NCBI GenBank assembly: GCA_017983515.1 | Contig: JAGOBF010000015.1 | Coordinates: forward strand, 29,059-93,058 | Length of the DNA: 64,000 nucleotides | Origin: Promineifilum sp. | GTDB lineage: Bacteria; Chloroflexota; Anaerolineae; Promineifilales; Promineifilaceae | Direction of reading: 5' to 3' | Part shown: in pieces, positions 52,315 to 62,211 of the stretch | How the letters are laid out: the number at the start of each line of letters is the position of its first letter | Numbering within the stretch: the stretch's first letter is position 1 | The notes under the pieces: model-generated | Seen by the model: the letters and a program-made list of their open reading frames with translations, nothing else | Databases searched by the model: none | What the model was told of the DNA's origin: nothing | Position numbers and translations under genes: made by a program

Positions 52315-52509
52315 GTTTCTCGTGGCGACGGCGGTGTGGAGGCTATTGCCCGGGCGGTCGCCTTCTCAAGAAGTTCGCCGGATTGTATGGCTGTGACGTT
52401 GGTTGAGTTGGCTCAGGAGTAGTTATTCGCGCCGTCGGTAGTTATACCATAGCAAATGACCGCCAATTAAGCTAGCTGCGTTCTCTTCCGGCTCATCAAC
52501 AAGCTGGGC

Positions 52510-53484
52510 CTAGCTGTTTTCGCCCCACGCCGTCACTTCGTCCAGCGCGGCCTTCTGCTCGGCCGACAGCGCCACTTCGGCCCCGCGCAGCGTGTCCTCC
52601 AGCTGGGCGATCGACGTCGCGCCGATGATGGCCGACGTGACTGCCGGGTTGGCCAGAATCCAGGCGATGGCCGTCTGGGCGATGGTGGCGTCGTGGGCTC
52701 GGCCGATCTCTTCCAACTTGTCTACGGCGGCGAAACCGCGCTCGTTCATATAGCGCTTCTGCACGCCGCCGGCCCGCTTTGACTCCGGCAAGGGCGTGTC
52801 GCGCCGATACTTGCCGGTCAGGAAGCCACCGCCCAGCGGACTGTAGGGGATCACGCCGACGCCCTGGTCGAGGCACAGCGGCTGCAGCTCGCGCTCGAAC
52901 TCGTCACGGTGGACGTAGCTGTAGTGGGGTTGCAGGCTATCGTAGCGGGCCACCTTTTGCACGTCACTCAGCCACAACGCTTTGGCGAGCAGCCAGGCAG
53001 GGTAGTTGGAGCAGCCCACGTAGCGTACCTTGCCGCTGCGCACCAGGTCATCCATCGCCCGCAGGGTCTCGTCCAGCGGCGTCTCCTTGTCGGGAGAATG
53101 GGTCTGGTAGAGGTCGATGTAGTCGGTCTGGAGGCGGCGCAGGCTGGCTTCGACGGCGTTGATGATGTGGCCGCGGGAGAGGCCCTGGTCGTTGGGGCCA
53201 TCGCCCATCTTGCCGCGGACCTTGGTGGCGAGCACGATTTCGTCGCGGCGGATGGCGCTGCCGGCCAACCAGTTGCCGATGTGGGTCTCGGCTACACCGC
53301 CGGGATTGCCCTCGACCCAGCGAGAGTAGACGTCGGCCGTGTCGATGAAGTTGACGCCCAGCTCTACGGCGCGGCTCATGATGGCGTGGGATTCCGGCTC
53401 GTCGGTCGACCAGCCGAATTGCATCGTACCGAGGCAAATCGTGCTGACCTTCAGACCAGTGCGGCCGAGGCGGCGATATTCCAT
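52510..53484 (-). CDS. Aldo/keto reductase
   Basis: A 324-residue NADPH-dependent TIM-barrel oxidoreductase. The catalytic tetrad region is visible: DTADVYS (Asp, Tyr), LATKVRGKMG (Lys) and YQTHSPD (His). C-terminal cofactor loop IIGATSIAQLEDTLRG. It resembles the YajO/Tas-like general aldo/keto reductases, and the substrate is unknown. GGAG precedes the ATG. Stands alone. Confidence 0.94.
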   Translation of the reverse strand: MEYRRLGRTGLKVSTICLGTMQFGWSTDEPESHAIMSRAVELGVNFIDTADVYSRWVEGNPGGVAETHIGNWLAGSAIRRDEIVLATKVRGKMGDGPNDQGLSRGHIINAVEASLRRLQTDYIDLYQTHSPDKETPLDETLRAMDDLVRSGKVRYVGCSNYPAWLLAKALWLSDVQKVARYDSLQPHYSYVHRDEFERELQPLCLDQGVGVIPYSPLGGGFLTGKYRRDTPLPESKRAGGVQKRYMNERGFAAVDKLEEIGRAHDATIAQTAIAWILANPAVTSAIIGATSIAQLEDTLRGAEVALSAEQKAALDEVTAWGENS

Positions 53485-53625
53485 AACAAACTCTCCTTAT
53501 TTGTTGCGAACAATGAATGGCTAATAAATAGCTACCGCGTTGCGCGGACGGAAGGGAACAGGCAGGCAGCTATGGACAAAATCAGAAGCTATCCGCTTTT
53601 TGCGTCTGATTCGCAGCTAAAAATG

Positions 53626-55128
53626 TTAATTCCCGCCGGCGCGGATCGCTTCCAGTTCCTCGACTTGATGCGGCGGACGGCCGGCGAAGGGATTGTCGTG
53701 ATTGAAATAGTTATAGGCAGCGCGGGCGATCTCACGCAGGATGGGGAAACTGTACTCCGAGGAAAGCCAATCGCTATCCGGCTGGGCCAGCAGGGTATAG
53801 ATCACGTAGTCGCCGCCGGGCGAGTAAACGATGCCCGCGTCGCCATGCTCGTTGAAGCTCCAGCCGTGCTTGTGGGAGACGGGCACGCCGTCGGGCACGC
53901 CGAAGCGGATAAGATTGCCTTCGACGTTTTGCACCATCAGGTCGACGATGGCCTGGCACTCTTCCTGGGTAATCTCACCCGGATAGACGGCCAACAGCCC
54001 GCCTTCACCCTTGGCGCAATAGTAGAGCATCGCCAGCAGGCCGCCGATGTCCTCGGCCGTCGTCTGCATGGAAGGGTCGGGCCGGGTGTCGATGGTGGGA
54101 TTGGCGTTGGCCGGGGTCGTGTAGGTGCTGGGGCGCGAGGGGACGACGGTCGCGTCATAGGGAATTGCCATGAAACTGTTGATCATACCCAGATCATGCA
54201 TTTCTGAGGTCAGGACGGCCGCGCCCTCATAGGTATTATCCTGGCCGGCGATCACGTGTAACAACAGATTGGCGCTGTGGTTGCTCGAGGCCGTGGCGGT
54301 GCTCATGAACAATTCCTGCTCAAAGTCTGTGGGCGGATTGTCGAGGGCGCGATAGGCCTCGACGAAAATGGCGATCTTCAGGATGCTGAGCGCGGATACA
54401 GCCACGTCGGAATTGATGCGCACTTCCTCGCCGGTTTGCAGATCGAGAATGAACACGCTGCCGAATCCGTCGAACGAAGCCAATTGTTTTTCGATGGCAT
54501 CCTGGAGCACGCGAATGTCCCATTCCGGGGCGGGTACGTCGATCATCGTCAGATTGACGCGGCGACTATCGGGACTATCGAGCGCGACGCGCAGTGCATC
54601 GAGGGTCGTCGTCTGGTCGGTGATCCTGCCTGGTTGCCCCGGCTGAATCTCGCTCGTGTCGGCCAGGAGTTGCGGCCCCTGGGCGGGGCGGTCGACGAAA
54701 TCGGCCACCAACTTCAGTTGATTACTGAGGGCGGTGTCATCGTGCTGGGCGCGAATGTCCACAACGATGGGTTCGGGCGACAAACCGACGACGAATTCGA
54801 TGTAGCGCAGCCACATCTCCTGTTCTTGCCACTGGGTTTGGGCGTCGGCCAGCATGCTCTCGGTATCGATGGTGAAGCCCACATCGGCGGGCATGATTTC
54901 GGCGGCGCGCTCATCACCGTTGTAGACGGAGACCGGGGTAAGATAGCGTTCGTTTATTGCCTGGCGGGCCGCATCCAGCGTCAGGCCGCCCACCGGCACG
55001 CCGGCGACGACCGTCGTCGGCGGGTATTTATCGAGCGCCCGCCAGAACAGGAAGCCCTGGTAGAGGAGGTAGGCGGCGCCCACGACGAGGAGGGCGATCA
55101 GCAGGATGTGGCGAAGTGCCTTTAACAT
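53626..55128 (-). CDS. Extracytoplasmic serine hydrolase (class A beta-lactamase fold), active-site intact
   Basis: A 500-residue membrane-anchored protein. TM anchor 6-28, then a YoaR-like PG_binding_4 domain (TTVVAGVPVGGLTLDAARQA) and a beta-lactamase2 domain with catalytic Ser in VSALSILKIAIF (SxxK), a second motif SNHSANLLLH and KHGWSFNEHGDAGIVYSP as the KTG-type motif. Probably acts on cell-wall peptides or as a D,D-peptidase relative; it need not be a resistance enzyme. It starts 9 bases after its paralogue's stop. Confidence 0.85.
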   Translation of the reverse strand: MLKALRHILLIALLVVGAAYLLYQGFLFWRALDKYPPTTVVAGVPVGGLTLDAARQAINERYLTPVSVYNGDERAAEIMPADVGFTIDTESMLADAQTQWQEQEMWLRYIEFVVGLSPEPIVVDIRAQHDDTALSNQLKLVADFVDRPAQGPQLLADTSEIQPGQPGRITDQTTTLDALRVALDSPDSRRVNLTMIDVPAPEWDIRVLQDAIEKQLASFDGFGSVFILDLQTGEEVRINSDVAVSALSILKIAIFVEAYRALDNPPTDFEQELFMSTATASSNHSANLLLHVIAGQDNTYEGAAVLTSEMHDLGMINSFMAIPYDATVVPSRPSTYTTPANANPTIDTRPDPSMQTTAEDIGGLLAMLYYCAKGEGGLLAVYPGEITQEECQAIVDLMVQNVEGNLIRFGVPDGVPVSHKHGWSFNEHGDAGIVYSPGGDYVIYTLLAQPDSDWLSSEYSFPILREIARAAYNYFNHDNPFAGRPPHQVEELEAIRAGGN

Positions 55129-55137
55129 CGGTCAGCC

Positions 55138-56631
55138 CTAGTTATTGGCCGCGTTACTCTGGCCCAGATAGGGTGCGTCGAAGTTGAAGTAATTGTAAGC
55201 CGCGCGCGAGACGTCGGCGATGAGCGGCGCGCTCAACTCCCATTCCAGCCATTCGGGTTTGTACATGATCTCGACGATGACGTAATCGCCGCTGGGGCCG
55301 AAGATGATGCCCGCGTCCACGTGGGTATCGCCGATCCAGCCGTGGCGGTGGGCGATGGTGATATCCTGGGGCACGCCCTCTTCGATCAGGCTGCCGATCT
55401 TGTTGCGCTCCATATAATCGAGCATTTCCAGACATTCGCGCTGCCAATCGTCGGCCGGGAAAGCGGCCACCAGCGCCCCGCCCTGTCCGGTGGCGCAATA
55501 GTAGATCATCGACAACAGGGTGCCCATGTCTTCGGCCGTCGTTTGCATGGTGGCGCTGGGATTGGTGCGTAGCGCTTCGACCGAATTGGCCGGTGTTTCC
55601 GGCGTTTGTTTGCCGGCCGGCATTCCTGCGTCATAGGGGGCCATGATGAAGGAGTTGACCAGGCCCAGCCGTTGCAGAGTCGATGTGACTTTTTCCGCGC
55701 CCACGTATGGCCCTTCCTGGCCGCCGACAAATGCCAACAGTTCGTTGGCGCTGCTGTTGTCGGGGTTGATGATCAGCGTGTCGGAGATGAGTTGCCGTTG
55801 GGAGAGCGTCGGCAATTGATCCAGCACGTGGTAGGTCTCCAGCACGATGGGCAGTTTCATCAGGTCGATGGCCGTCACGGGCACGTCGCTGTTGATGTTG
55901 ACTTCTTCGCCGGTGGACAGGTCCATGATGAACACACCGGCCATGCCGTTGGTGTCTTGCTCGAAAACTTGCAATCGATTCACGAGCAGGCGAGACAGCA
56001 AGTTGATATTCGGCCGCTGGGGGTCTTTTGGTTCCACAATGAGCCGCGCTTCTCGCGTGCCGGGACGATAGAGCGCGGCCTCGATGTCGGCGAAGCTGGC
56101 CTCGATGTTGGTTTCTGTGCCCGGCGTGCCATACTGGAAGCTCATACTGCCGGGCACGGGCTGTGGCGGTTGGGCGGGCAAATCGACCAAACTTTTGATC
56201 TCTTCCAGATAGTTGCGCAGTGATTCGCGATTATGCGTGGCCGCCAGAGGAACGGCGTTGATCTCGACCGGCCGGCCCCATAAAAAGCCCCAGAAGCCGG
56301 ACCAGAAATCCTGTCGCGTGCGTTCCTCATCAGCCTGGGACAGCATCGTGTCGAAGTCCAGGGTGAATTCTGCCTGCGAGGGCATCAGATCGAACTTGTT
56401 CTCGCCGTGGTACAAGGTGACGGGCGCGTCGAGATATTTCGTCGTCAACTCCGTCCGTGCCTCTTCGGGGTTCATGCCGCCGATATCGACGGAACCGATT
56501 TTCAGGCCGGTGGGGAAGTTGGTGCGCGTGCCGGCATATTGGTAGAGCTTGTACAGCAGGAAAAGCGAAACCGCCACCATGAGGGAAACGGTGATCCACT
56601 GTCCAAGTCCGGGTGACGCATTACGATTCAT
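55138..56631 (-). CDS. Serine-hydrolase paralogue with Asp in place of the catalytic Ser
   Basis: A 497-residue paralogue of 53626-55128 with the same layout: TM anchor, PG_binding_4 domain (GLKIGSVDIGGMNPEEARTE) and beta-lactamase-like domain. At the SxxK position it reads VTAIDLMKLPI (codon GAC), so the nucleophile is Asp while Lys is kept. The second (NSSANELLAF) and third (RHGWIGDTHVDAGIIFGP) motifs persist. It is probably a non-catalytic or altered partner. It starts 9 bases after the NUDIX gene. Confidence 0.85.
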   Translation of the reverse strand: MNRNASPGLGQWITVSLMVAVSLFLLYKLYQYAGTRTNFPTGLKIGSVDIGGMNPEEARTELTTKYLDAPVTLYHGENKFDLMPSQAEFTLDFDTMLSQADEERTRQDFWSGFWGFLWGRPVEINAVPLAATHNRESLRNYLEEIKSLVDLPAQPPQPVPGSMSFQYGTPGTETNIEASFADIEAALYRPGTREARLIVEPKDPQRPNINLLSRLLVNRLQVFEQDTNGMAGVFIMDLSTGEEVNINSDVPVTAIDLMKLPIVLETYHVLDQLPTLSQRQLISDTLIINPDNSSANELLAFVGGQEGPYVGAEKVTSTLQRLGLVNSFIMAPYDAGMPAGKQTPETPANSVEALRTNPSATMQTTAEDMGTLLSMIYYCATGQGGALVAAFPADDWQRECLEMLDYMERNKIGSLIEEGVPQDITIAHRHGWIGDTHVDAGIIFGPSGDYVIVEIMYKPEWLEWELSAPLIADVSRAAYNYFNFDAPYLGQSNAANN

Positions 56632-56640
56632 ATGGAATGA

Positions 56641-57174
56641 TTAAAATGCCTCGGGCATCAGGTCGCCGCCGATTGGGGGCTGGGCGGCCAGCCGGTGGAG
56701 GGACAGGCCGGCGGTGATGGCCGCGTCGGTAAAAGGCGCAAAAGGGCCAGGCAAGTGATCGATGCTGAACCAGCGCGCCTCCAGAATTTCCGTGTTCAGT
56801 CGCATTTTTCCGGGATGGAGTCGGCCGCTATAAGCCATGACGATGAACGGTGGCGATCCGGCGTGGGCCACGTGAATGGGCCGACCCAGCGTCACAGCCA
56901 GCCCGGTTTCCTCGCGTAATTCGCGGATTAGACCGGCCTGCGGCGCTTCGTTGCGGCCCAGCCAGCCACCGGGAAGCCCCCAGGGGTTAGGCGAATGGAA
57001 TACGTGGCGAAGTAACAATATCTCCTCGTCGTCGTTGAAGGTGACCAGAGCAACCCCGACCCGCTGGCGGGGCACCACCAGACGAACTCCCCAGCCCATT
57101 AATCCGGCCCAGGGACGGCGGCGCACGATGCGCGCCAGGCCCTCTTTCCAGGTGTCGGTCAATTGGACAGTCAC
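56641..57174 (-). CDS. NUDIX hydrolase
   Basis: A 177-residue Nudix protein. The Nudix box is GGWLGRNEAPQAGLIRELRE followed by ETGL, with the catalytic Glu residues in place. The flanks (FHSPNPWGLP) suit nucleotide or nucleotide-sugar diphosphate substrates, but the substrate is not known. The start is GTG at 57174. First gene of an operon with the two serine-hydrolase paralogues, with 9-base gaps at each junction. Confidence 0.9.
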   Translation of the reverse strand: MTVQLTDTWKEGLARIVRRRPWAGLMGWGVRLVVPRQRVGVALVTFNDDEEILLLRHVFHSPNPWGLPGGWLGRNEAPQAGLIRELREETGLAVTLGRPIHVAHAGSPPFIVMAYSGRLHPGKMRLNTEILEARWFSIDHLPGPFAPFTDAAITAGLSLHRLAAQPPIGGDLMPEAF

Positions 57175-57401
57175 AATGTGGTTGCTATCACCCGCGCGCC
57201 CACCGAGACGCGCTCCCTAATGAATGAAACATCCTTACAGTCCCACAGTATAACAAAAAGGGTGACTGATTCCATAGGTCATCCTTCCCAGTCATCCTCT
57301 TCTCATATGAGTTAAAAGTCCGGGCGGCCGCAAAAATCGGGGCGCAACTTTCCGGAAACGAGGGCGTATAGCGTGTAAAGATTGATTGTGGAGGTAACAG
57401 C

Positions 57402-57806
57402 ATGCAGCAAACAAGGCTGATGCGCAGCGAAACAGACAAGATGGTCGCTGGGGTGTGCGGCGGCCTGGCCGACTATATGGGTATCGATCCGGTGCTGGTG
57501 CGATTGGCATTCGTCCTCTTGCTCCTGGCCAGCGGCGTTGGTTTTGCCATTTACGTCGTTTTGTGGATCGTCATGCCCACGCCGTCACGTGCCCAGCCGC
57601 GGATTCGCATCGTGTCCGAGGACGAGTTTGAGGACCCGGCCGCTTATAAGGCGCGTTTTAGCCCGGCGGCCACCGTGGGCGTGTTGCTCATTTTGTTCGG
57701 CGGGTTCTTCCTGCTGAGCCAAATGGGGGATGTGCCGGGATTTATCTGGCCGATTATCCTGATCGGTGCCGGGGTATTTTACCTGGTCCGACGCGCTCGC
57801 GACTAA
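57402..57806 (+). CDS. PspC-domain membrane protein
   Basis: A 134-residue protein. PspC domain: RSETDKMVAGVCGGLADYMG, LVRLAFVLLLLASGVGFAIY and VVLWIVMP. A soluble stretch then leads to two more TM segments (about 86-130, FSPAATVGVLLILFGGFFLL). PspC proteins act in envelope-stress responses. GGAGG 7 bases upstream of the ATG. Monocistronic. Confidence 0.9.
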   Translation: MQQTRLMRSETDKMVAGVCGGLADYMGIDPVLVRLAFVLLLLASGVGFAIYVVLWIVMPTPSRAQPRIRIVSEDEFEDPAAYKARFSPAATVGVLLILFGGFFLLSQMGDVPGFIWPIILIGAGVFYLVRRARD

Positions 57807-57830
57807 GACGCCGGCCGAACCGGTATGACG

Positions 57831-57890
57831 CGGAGGCCGGACGACGGGGCAGGTGAATCAAGATTTCACCTGGGCGTCGTCCGGCCTCCG
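57831..57890. terminator. Bidirectional terminator with 16-bp perfect arms
   Basis: CGGAGGCCGGACGACG (57831-57846) pairs with CGTCGTCCGGCCTCCG (57875-57890), with an inner GGTGAA/TTCACC hairpin. Lies between convergent PspC and histidine-kinase genes. Confidence 0.8.
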
Positions 57891-57905
57891 TTCGCGTTAT
57901 CCGGC

Positions 57906-59402
57906 CTAGTGGCCTTCTTTTTCGCTCGTAGACTGGCCGCGCCGCAAGGTTCCCGACAGGCTGCGGGCGCGCGGGGTCGCTCGGGTCTTTAGTGCTTCCT
58001 CGTCCGTCTCCTGCGGGCGGTCGGCTAGCTGCCGGGGGGGGTCATGGAGGGGTAAGGTGATGCGGAACGTTGTGCCCTGGCCAACGGTGCTGTCCACCTG
58101 AATCGCGCCGCCATGAGCCTGGACGATCCACTTGGCAATAGCCAGCCCCAGCCCCGAGCCGCCCTGTGCCCGGCTGCGGGCCTTGTCTACCCTATAGAAG
58201 CGGTCGAAAATGTGGGGCAGATCTTCGGGCGGGATGCCGATGCCGGTGTCGCTGACGATTAGATTTGCCCAACCGCTTTCTTTGGTCAGACTGAGCCGCA
58301 CCGCGCCACCGGGAAGCGTATATTTAATGCCGTTATCCACCATGTTGAGCAGCAGTTGTTTCATGCGATCTTCATCGCCGAGGATGGTGGCCTGATCGAC
58401 GGCCGTCAACTCGACCGAGACCGGCTTCTCGATGCGCCTGACCTGGCGGTACACCTCGAACAGGATGTTATCCAGCTCCACCGGCCTGGTTTGCAGCGGC
58501 AGCCCGCCGGTGTCGGCCCGTGCCAGCAACAGCAGGTCGCCCAGCAGACGGCTCATCCGCTCCATCTCGTCCTGGATGACGTCCATCGATTCCTCGTCGT
58601 AGCGGCCAAATCGCTTCATCAGATCGAGGTTGCCGCGCACGCTGGTCAGCGGCGTGCGCAACTCGTGGGAGACGTCGGCCAGAAAGCGCTGCTGGCTGCG
58701 AAATAGACGATCCAGCCGTTCGAGCGTCTGATTGAAGGCGCGGGCCAGATCGCCGATCTCGTCGGAGCGGTTGCTGTGGGGCACGCGCCGGCTGAGATCG
58801 TCGGCACGGGTGATCTGCCGGGCGACAGTGGCGATGTCCTCTAGCGGCCGGAACACACTGGACGTTAGGATAGTTAACATAATGAACGAGGCGAAGGCCG
58901 CGCCCAGGCTGATGAGTAAGGCCCGGCTAAGCACGCGGTTGAAAATCTCAAAATTGTCGAGCAGGCGGGCGACCTGGATATGACCAATGGGTTGGCTGGC
59001 GTCGTCGAACACGGGAACGGTCAGGACGCGCAACAGCGTATCCTCGCGCTGGACAAGGCGATAGACTTCGGCCGCGCCCAGGCTTTCGGGGTCGAGCAGA
59101 TCGTTAAACCCGGCCAGATTGCTGGACTGGAAGACGATCTCGTTCTGCCGGTTGACGATGATGAGAAAGGTCGAGGCCGTTTGCAGCGTCGCCAGATCCG
59201 ACGGCAAGGGCATGCGGATGATGCCGTCGGCGCCGACTTCGATGCTGCCGGTCACCAGTTCGGAAGCAAGCGAATAGAGATCGCCGTCGACCTGCGCAAG
59301 AAGCTGGTTACGGGGCAGGATATAGATAACCAGCGACGACAGGAAGTAGACGATGCTGAAAATCAGGGCATAGACCAGCAGCAGCCGGTTTTGGATGGAC
59401 AA
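57906..59402 (-). CDS. Two-component sensor histidine kinase
   Basis: A 498-residue HK. TM1 about 7-29, a periplasmic/extracellular sensor of about 130 residues, TM2 about 158-182, HAMP (RPLEDIATVARQITRADDLS), HisKA H-box FLADVSHELRTPLTSVRGN (His near 246), N-box LNMVDNGIKYT, G1 DTGIGIPPEDLPHIF, G2 GSGLGLAIAKWI. Starts 7 bases after the regulator gene. The signal is unknown. Confidence 0.95.
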   Translation of the reverse strand: MSIQNRLLLVYALIFSIVYFLSSLVIYILPRNQLLAQVDGDLYSLASELVTGSIEVGADGIIRMPLPSDLATLQTASTFLIIVNRQNEIVFQSSNLAGFNDLLDPESLGAAEVYRLVQREDTLLRVLTVPVFDDASQPIGHIQVARLLDNFEIFNRVLSRALLISLGAAFASFIMLTILTSSVFRPLEDIATVARQITRADDLSRRVPHSNRSDEIGDLARAFNQTLERLDRLFRSQQRFLADVSHELRTPLTSVRGNLDLMKRFGRYDEESMDVIQDEMERMSRLLGDLLLLARADTGGLPLQTRPVELDNILFEVYRQVRRIEKPVSVELTAVDQATILGDEDRMKQLLLNMVDNGIKYTLPGGAVRLSLTKESGWANLIVSDTGIGIPPEDLPHIFDRFYRVDKARSRAQGGSGLGLAIAKWIVQAHGGAIQVDSTVGQGTTFRITLPLHDPPRQLADRPQETDEEALKTRATPRARSLSGTLRRGQSTSEKEGH

Positions 59403-59409
59403 GTAGAGA

Positions 59410-60087
59410 TTATGACTCCTCGCGCAGGACGTAGCCTATTCCCCGCACGGTATGTATCAGCCGGGCCATGTCCCCCTGTTCTGTCTTCTGCCGCAAGTAG
59501 CGAACGTAGACCTCGATGATGTTACTCTCGCCGCCGAAGTCGTAGTTCCACACGTGGTCAAATATCACGTCGCGGGTAAGTACCTGCCGTGGGTGGCGCA
59601 TGAAAAGCTCGAGCAGCTCATACTCTTTGGCGGTCAGATCGAAAGTCGCGCCGCCACGCCGGCCTTGCCGCGTGCCGGTGTCCAGTTCGAGATCGGCGAA
59701 GCGGAATACCTGGGGCTGGGCCGGTTGGGCGCGGCGCAACAGGGCGCGCACGCGAGCCATGAGTTCGTCGAATGCGAAGGGCTTCACCAGATAATCGTCG
59801 GCCCCGGCATCCAGCCCGGCGACGCGATCATCAATCGCTTCCTTGGCAGTCAGCATGAGGATCGGCACATCGCTGACGGCGCGCAGCCGGCGGCAAACCT
59901 CCAGACCATCCATGCCCGGCAACATCAGATCCAGCAGCACCAGGTCGGGCGGCGTGTCGCGGGCCAACTCAAGGGCCGTGGGGCCGTCGGGAGCCACCTC
60001 AATGCGATACCCCTCAAAGCCGAGGCCGCGCTGCAGAAATTGGCGGATGCGTTCCTCATCTTCGACGACGAGTATGGTTGACGACAT
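59410..60087 (-). CDS. OmpR/PhoB-family response regulator
   Basis: A 225-residue regulator: receiver domain with phospho-Asp in [16 protein letters not shown] (near 53) and Lys in [11 protein letters not shown], and a C-terminal winged helix with [17 protein letters not shown] and [16 protein letters not shown] lies 7 bases before the ATG. Cotranscribed with the kinase at 57906-59402; the targets probably include envelope genes but nothing in the window proves it. Confidence 0.96.
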   Translation of the reverse strand: MSSTILVVEDEERIRQFLQRGLGFEGYRIEVAPDGPTALELARDTPPDLVLLDLMLPGMDGLEVCRRLRAVSDVPILMLTAKEAIDDRVAGLDAGADDYLVKPFAFDELMARVRALLRRAQPAQPQVFRFADLELDTGTRQGRRGGATFDLTAKEYELLELFMRHPRQVLTRDVIFDHVWNYDFGGESNIIEVYVRYLRQKTEQGDMARLIHTVRGIGYVLREES

Positions 60088-60194
60088 GGATAAACCTCCA
60101 ATTAACTAATCTCATCATTATAGTCCCCCGTGGTTGTCCGGCAAACACGACTACCCGGAATGATGCAGTCGGCCGTTGTTGTTAATAAACGTTG

Positions 60195-60220
60195 TTGACC
60201 CTCACTGCCTGGGCTACAAT
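60195..60220 (+). promoter_or_regulatory. Promoter of the PAP2 gene
   Basis: TTGACC (60195-60200) and TACAAT (60215-60220), separated by 14 bases, about 45 bases before the ATG. A TTGTTG alternative gives 17-base spacing. Confidence 0.4.
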
Positions 60221-60264
60221 TCCCGCCGGTCGGCCGATTGACCGCGAACCTTAAGGGAAGGGGT

Positions 60265-61254
60265 ATGGAAGAACTATATCAGTTGAGCATTGCCTTGGCG
60301 ACTCTCATGCAGGAAGCGTATCCGCGCCTCCTGGGGGTGATGAGTCTAATTACGGCGCTGGGCACCGCGGAGTTCTTCCTGGTGTTTCTGCCGGCCATCT
60401 ACTGGTGCGTCGACAAGCGGCTCGGCCGCCAACTGGGTTACATTTATCTTCTGTCGGCCTTCACCAATAACATCCTCAAGAATCTGCTCCGTCAGCCGCG
60501 CCCCTACTGGCTCGATCCGGACATCCAGCGATACGAGGTGGAAGGGTTCGGCCTTCCAAGCGGCCACGTCCAGAACACGACGGCCGTTTTCCTGCTCCTG
60601 GCGGCCACCCTTCGCCGCACCTGGGTCTGGATCGCTGCCATTCTGTTCATTGTCCTGATGGGCCTCAGCCGCCTTTATCTGGGGGTCCACTCTTTGCAGG
60701 ACATCGTCGTTGGATTTGCCGTCGGCCTCATTATTCTGATCGCTTTACTGGTGTGGCAGCAGTTCTACTTTGCGCGCTTTAACAAGCAAATCCTTGGTCG
60801 TCGTCTGTTGCTGATGGTGCTGATCCCGACGATCCTGGCCGCCGTCTACGTGGGCATTTATCTTTTGCTGGGGCCGGCGTCGGAAGACGTTTCCTGGGCG
60901 GCGTTTGTCCCCGCGGCCGAGTTAAGCGGCCATGAGGCGGTTGTGTCGGCCTTCGGCGCGCTGCTGGGCTTCGGCGTGGGCATCATGCTGGAGAGCAGTC
61001 GCGTTCGTTTTCACGCTGACGGGCCGGTGTGGAAGCGCATCCTGCGCTTTGTGCTGGGCATTGGCGGGACCGTTGGCATCTGGGCCGGACTGCGAACTAT
61101 TTTCCCGTCGCAGCCGTTGTGGCTGGGGATGCCACTTCACTTCCTGCGCTACCTGTTGACCTTGCTGTGGGTCACCTATTTTGCGCCGTGGGTATTTGTT
61201 CGGCTGCGGCTGGCGTCGGCCGATGCCGAGTCCGAAGTACGGGTCACGCTTTAG
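60265..61254 (+). CDS. PAP2-family membrane phosphatase
   Basis: A 329-residue multi-pass protein with the three PAP2 motifs in order: KNLLRQPRPYW, LPSGHVQNT and SRLYLGVHSLQDIVVG (KxxxxxxRP, PSGH, SRxxxxxHxxxD). The second half adds about four TM segments beyond the core. Likely a lipid or undecaprenyl phosphatase. The start at 60265 has aagggaagg upstream. The 3' end overlaps the convergent epimerase gene by 11 bases. Confidence 0.9.
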   Translation: MEELYQLSIALATLMQEAYPRLLGVMSLITALGTAEFFLVFLPAIYWCVDKRLGRQLGYIYLLSAFTNNILKNLLRQPRPYWLDPDIQRYEVEGFGLPSGHVQNTTAVFLLLAATLRRTWVWIAAILFIVLMGLSRLYLGVHSLQDIVVGFAVGLIILIALLVWQQFYFARFNKQILGRRLLLMVLIPTILAAVYVGIYLLLGPASEDVSWAAFVPAAELSGHEAVVSAFGALLGFGVGIMLESSRVRFHADGPVWKRILRFVLGIGGTVGIWAGLRTIFPSQPLWLGMPLHFLRYLLTLLWVTYFAPWVFVRLRLASADAESEVRVTL

Positions 61255-62179
61255 CCTGACCGAAGCGCGCATCCCGTTCAAGGGTCAACCGCAAGCCCGT
61301 CTCCAGATCGATTTTAGGCTCGAACTCGAGTAACTCTCGCGCCCGGCCGATATCGGCCGCCAGCCGTGGCACGCCGCCCGGCTTCTCGGGATGATCGATA
61401 ACGTTGACGGGACGGCCAGTGGCTCGCTCTATGTGGGCGATCAACTCGTCGATGCTCGTCTCTCGACCACGGCCGATATTGATGACGGCATGTCCCAGCC
61501 CGGTGGTCGTGGCCGCGCTGACCAGCGCGTCGATCACATCATCGATGTAGACGTAATCGCGAGTTTGCCGGCCGCCGCCAAACACGACCAGCGATCCGCC
61601 AGTTAGCGCCTGTTGCAGAAAGCGGGGGACGACGGGTGCGTGGGAGACCGGCAGACTCTGCCCCGGCCCATAGGCATTGAAAATGCGCAAGGCTACGGTC
61701 TCCAGTCCCCAAAGTTCGCCGATGGTGCGGATGTATTGCTCGGCCGACCACTTGCTGACGCCATAGGGGCTGTCAGGCTGCGGGGTATCTTCTTCGCGCA
61801 CGGGCTGGCGAGCCTGCCGGCCGTAGACCGCGCCGGATGAGGTGAAAATCACGCGGCCTACGCCCGTATCGCGCATGGCTTCCATCAGACTGACCGTGCC
61901 GCCGACGTTGACGCGGGCATATTCGCGGGGGTAGAGGATCGATTGCGGCACCGACACGCGCGCCGCCAGGTGATAAGCGCAATCGACGTTTTGAAGTAGC
62001 GACCACAGCAAGGGGACATTGTCGACGTCCCCTTGGGTAAATTCGACGCGGGGGTCAAGCCGGCCAGGATCGCCGTTGCTCAGGTCGTCCAGGGCATAAA
62101 CCCGATGGCCTTCGGCCGCCAGCCGGTTTGCCAGCGCCGTTCCCAGGAAACCGGCCCCGCCGGTGACGAGAAAACGCAT
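61244..62179 (-). CDS. NAD-dependent epimerase/dehydratase (GalE-like)
   Basis: A 311-residue extended SDR. NAD motif VTGGAGFLGTALANRL, catalytic SSGAVYG and YGVSKWSAEQY (YxxxK near 147-151). It is probably a nucleotide-sugar 4-epimerase. It could complete the Leloir pathway with galT/galK but lies 35 kb away. Follows the unknown gene 62212-62946 by 32 bases. Confidence 0.92.
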   Translation of the reverse strand: MRFLVTGGAGFLGTALANRLAAEGHRVYALDDLSNGDPGRLDPRVEFTQGDVDNVPLLWSLLQNVDCAYHLAARVSVPQSILYPREYARVNVGGTVSLMEAMRDTGVGRVIFTSSGAVYGRQARQPVREEDTPQPDSPYGVSKWSAEQYIRTIGELWGLETVALRIFNAYGPGQSLPVSHAPVVPRFLQQALTGGSLVVFGGGRQTRDYVYIDDVIDALVSAATTTGLGHAVINIGRGRETSIDELIAHIERATGRPVNVIDHPEKPGGVPRLAADIGRARELLEFEPKIDLETGLRLTLERDARFGQAKA

Positions 62180-62211
62180 GGGATTAGAGAGCAGTGGCTA
62201 GGGGACGGTGG

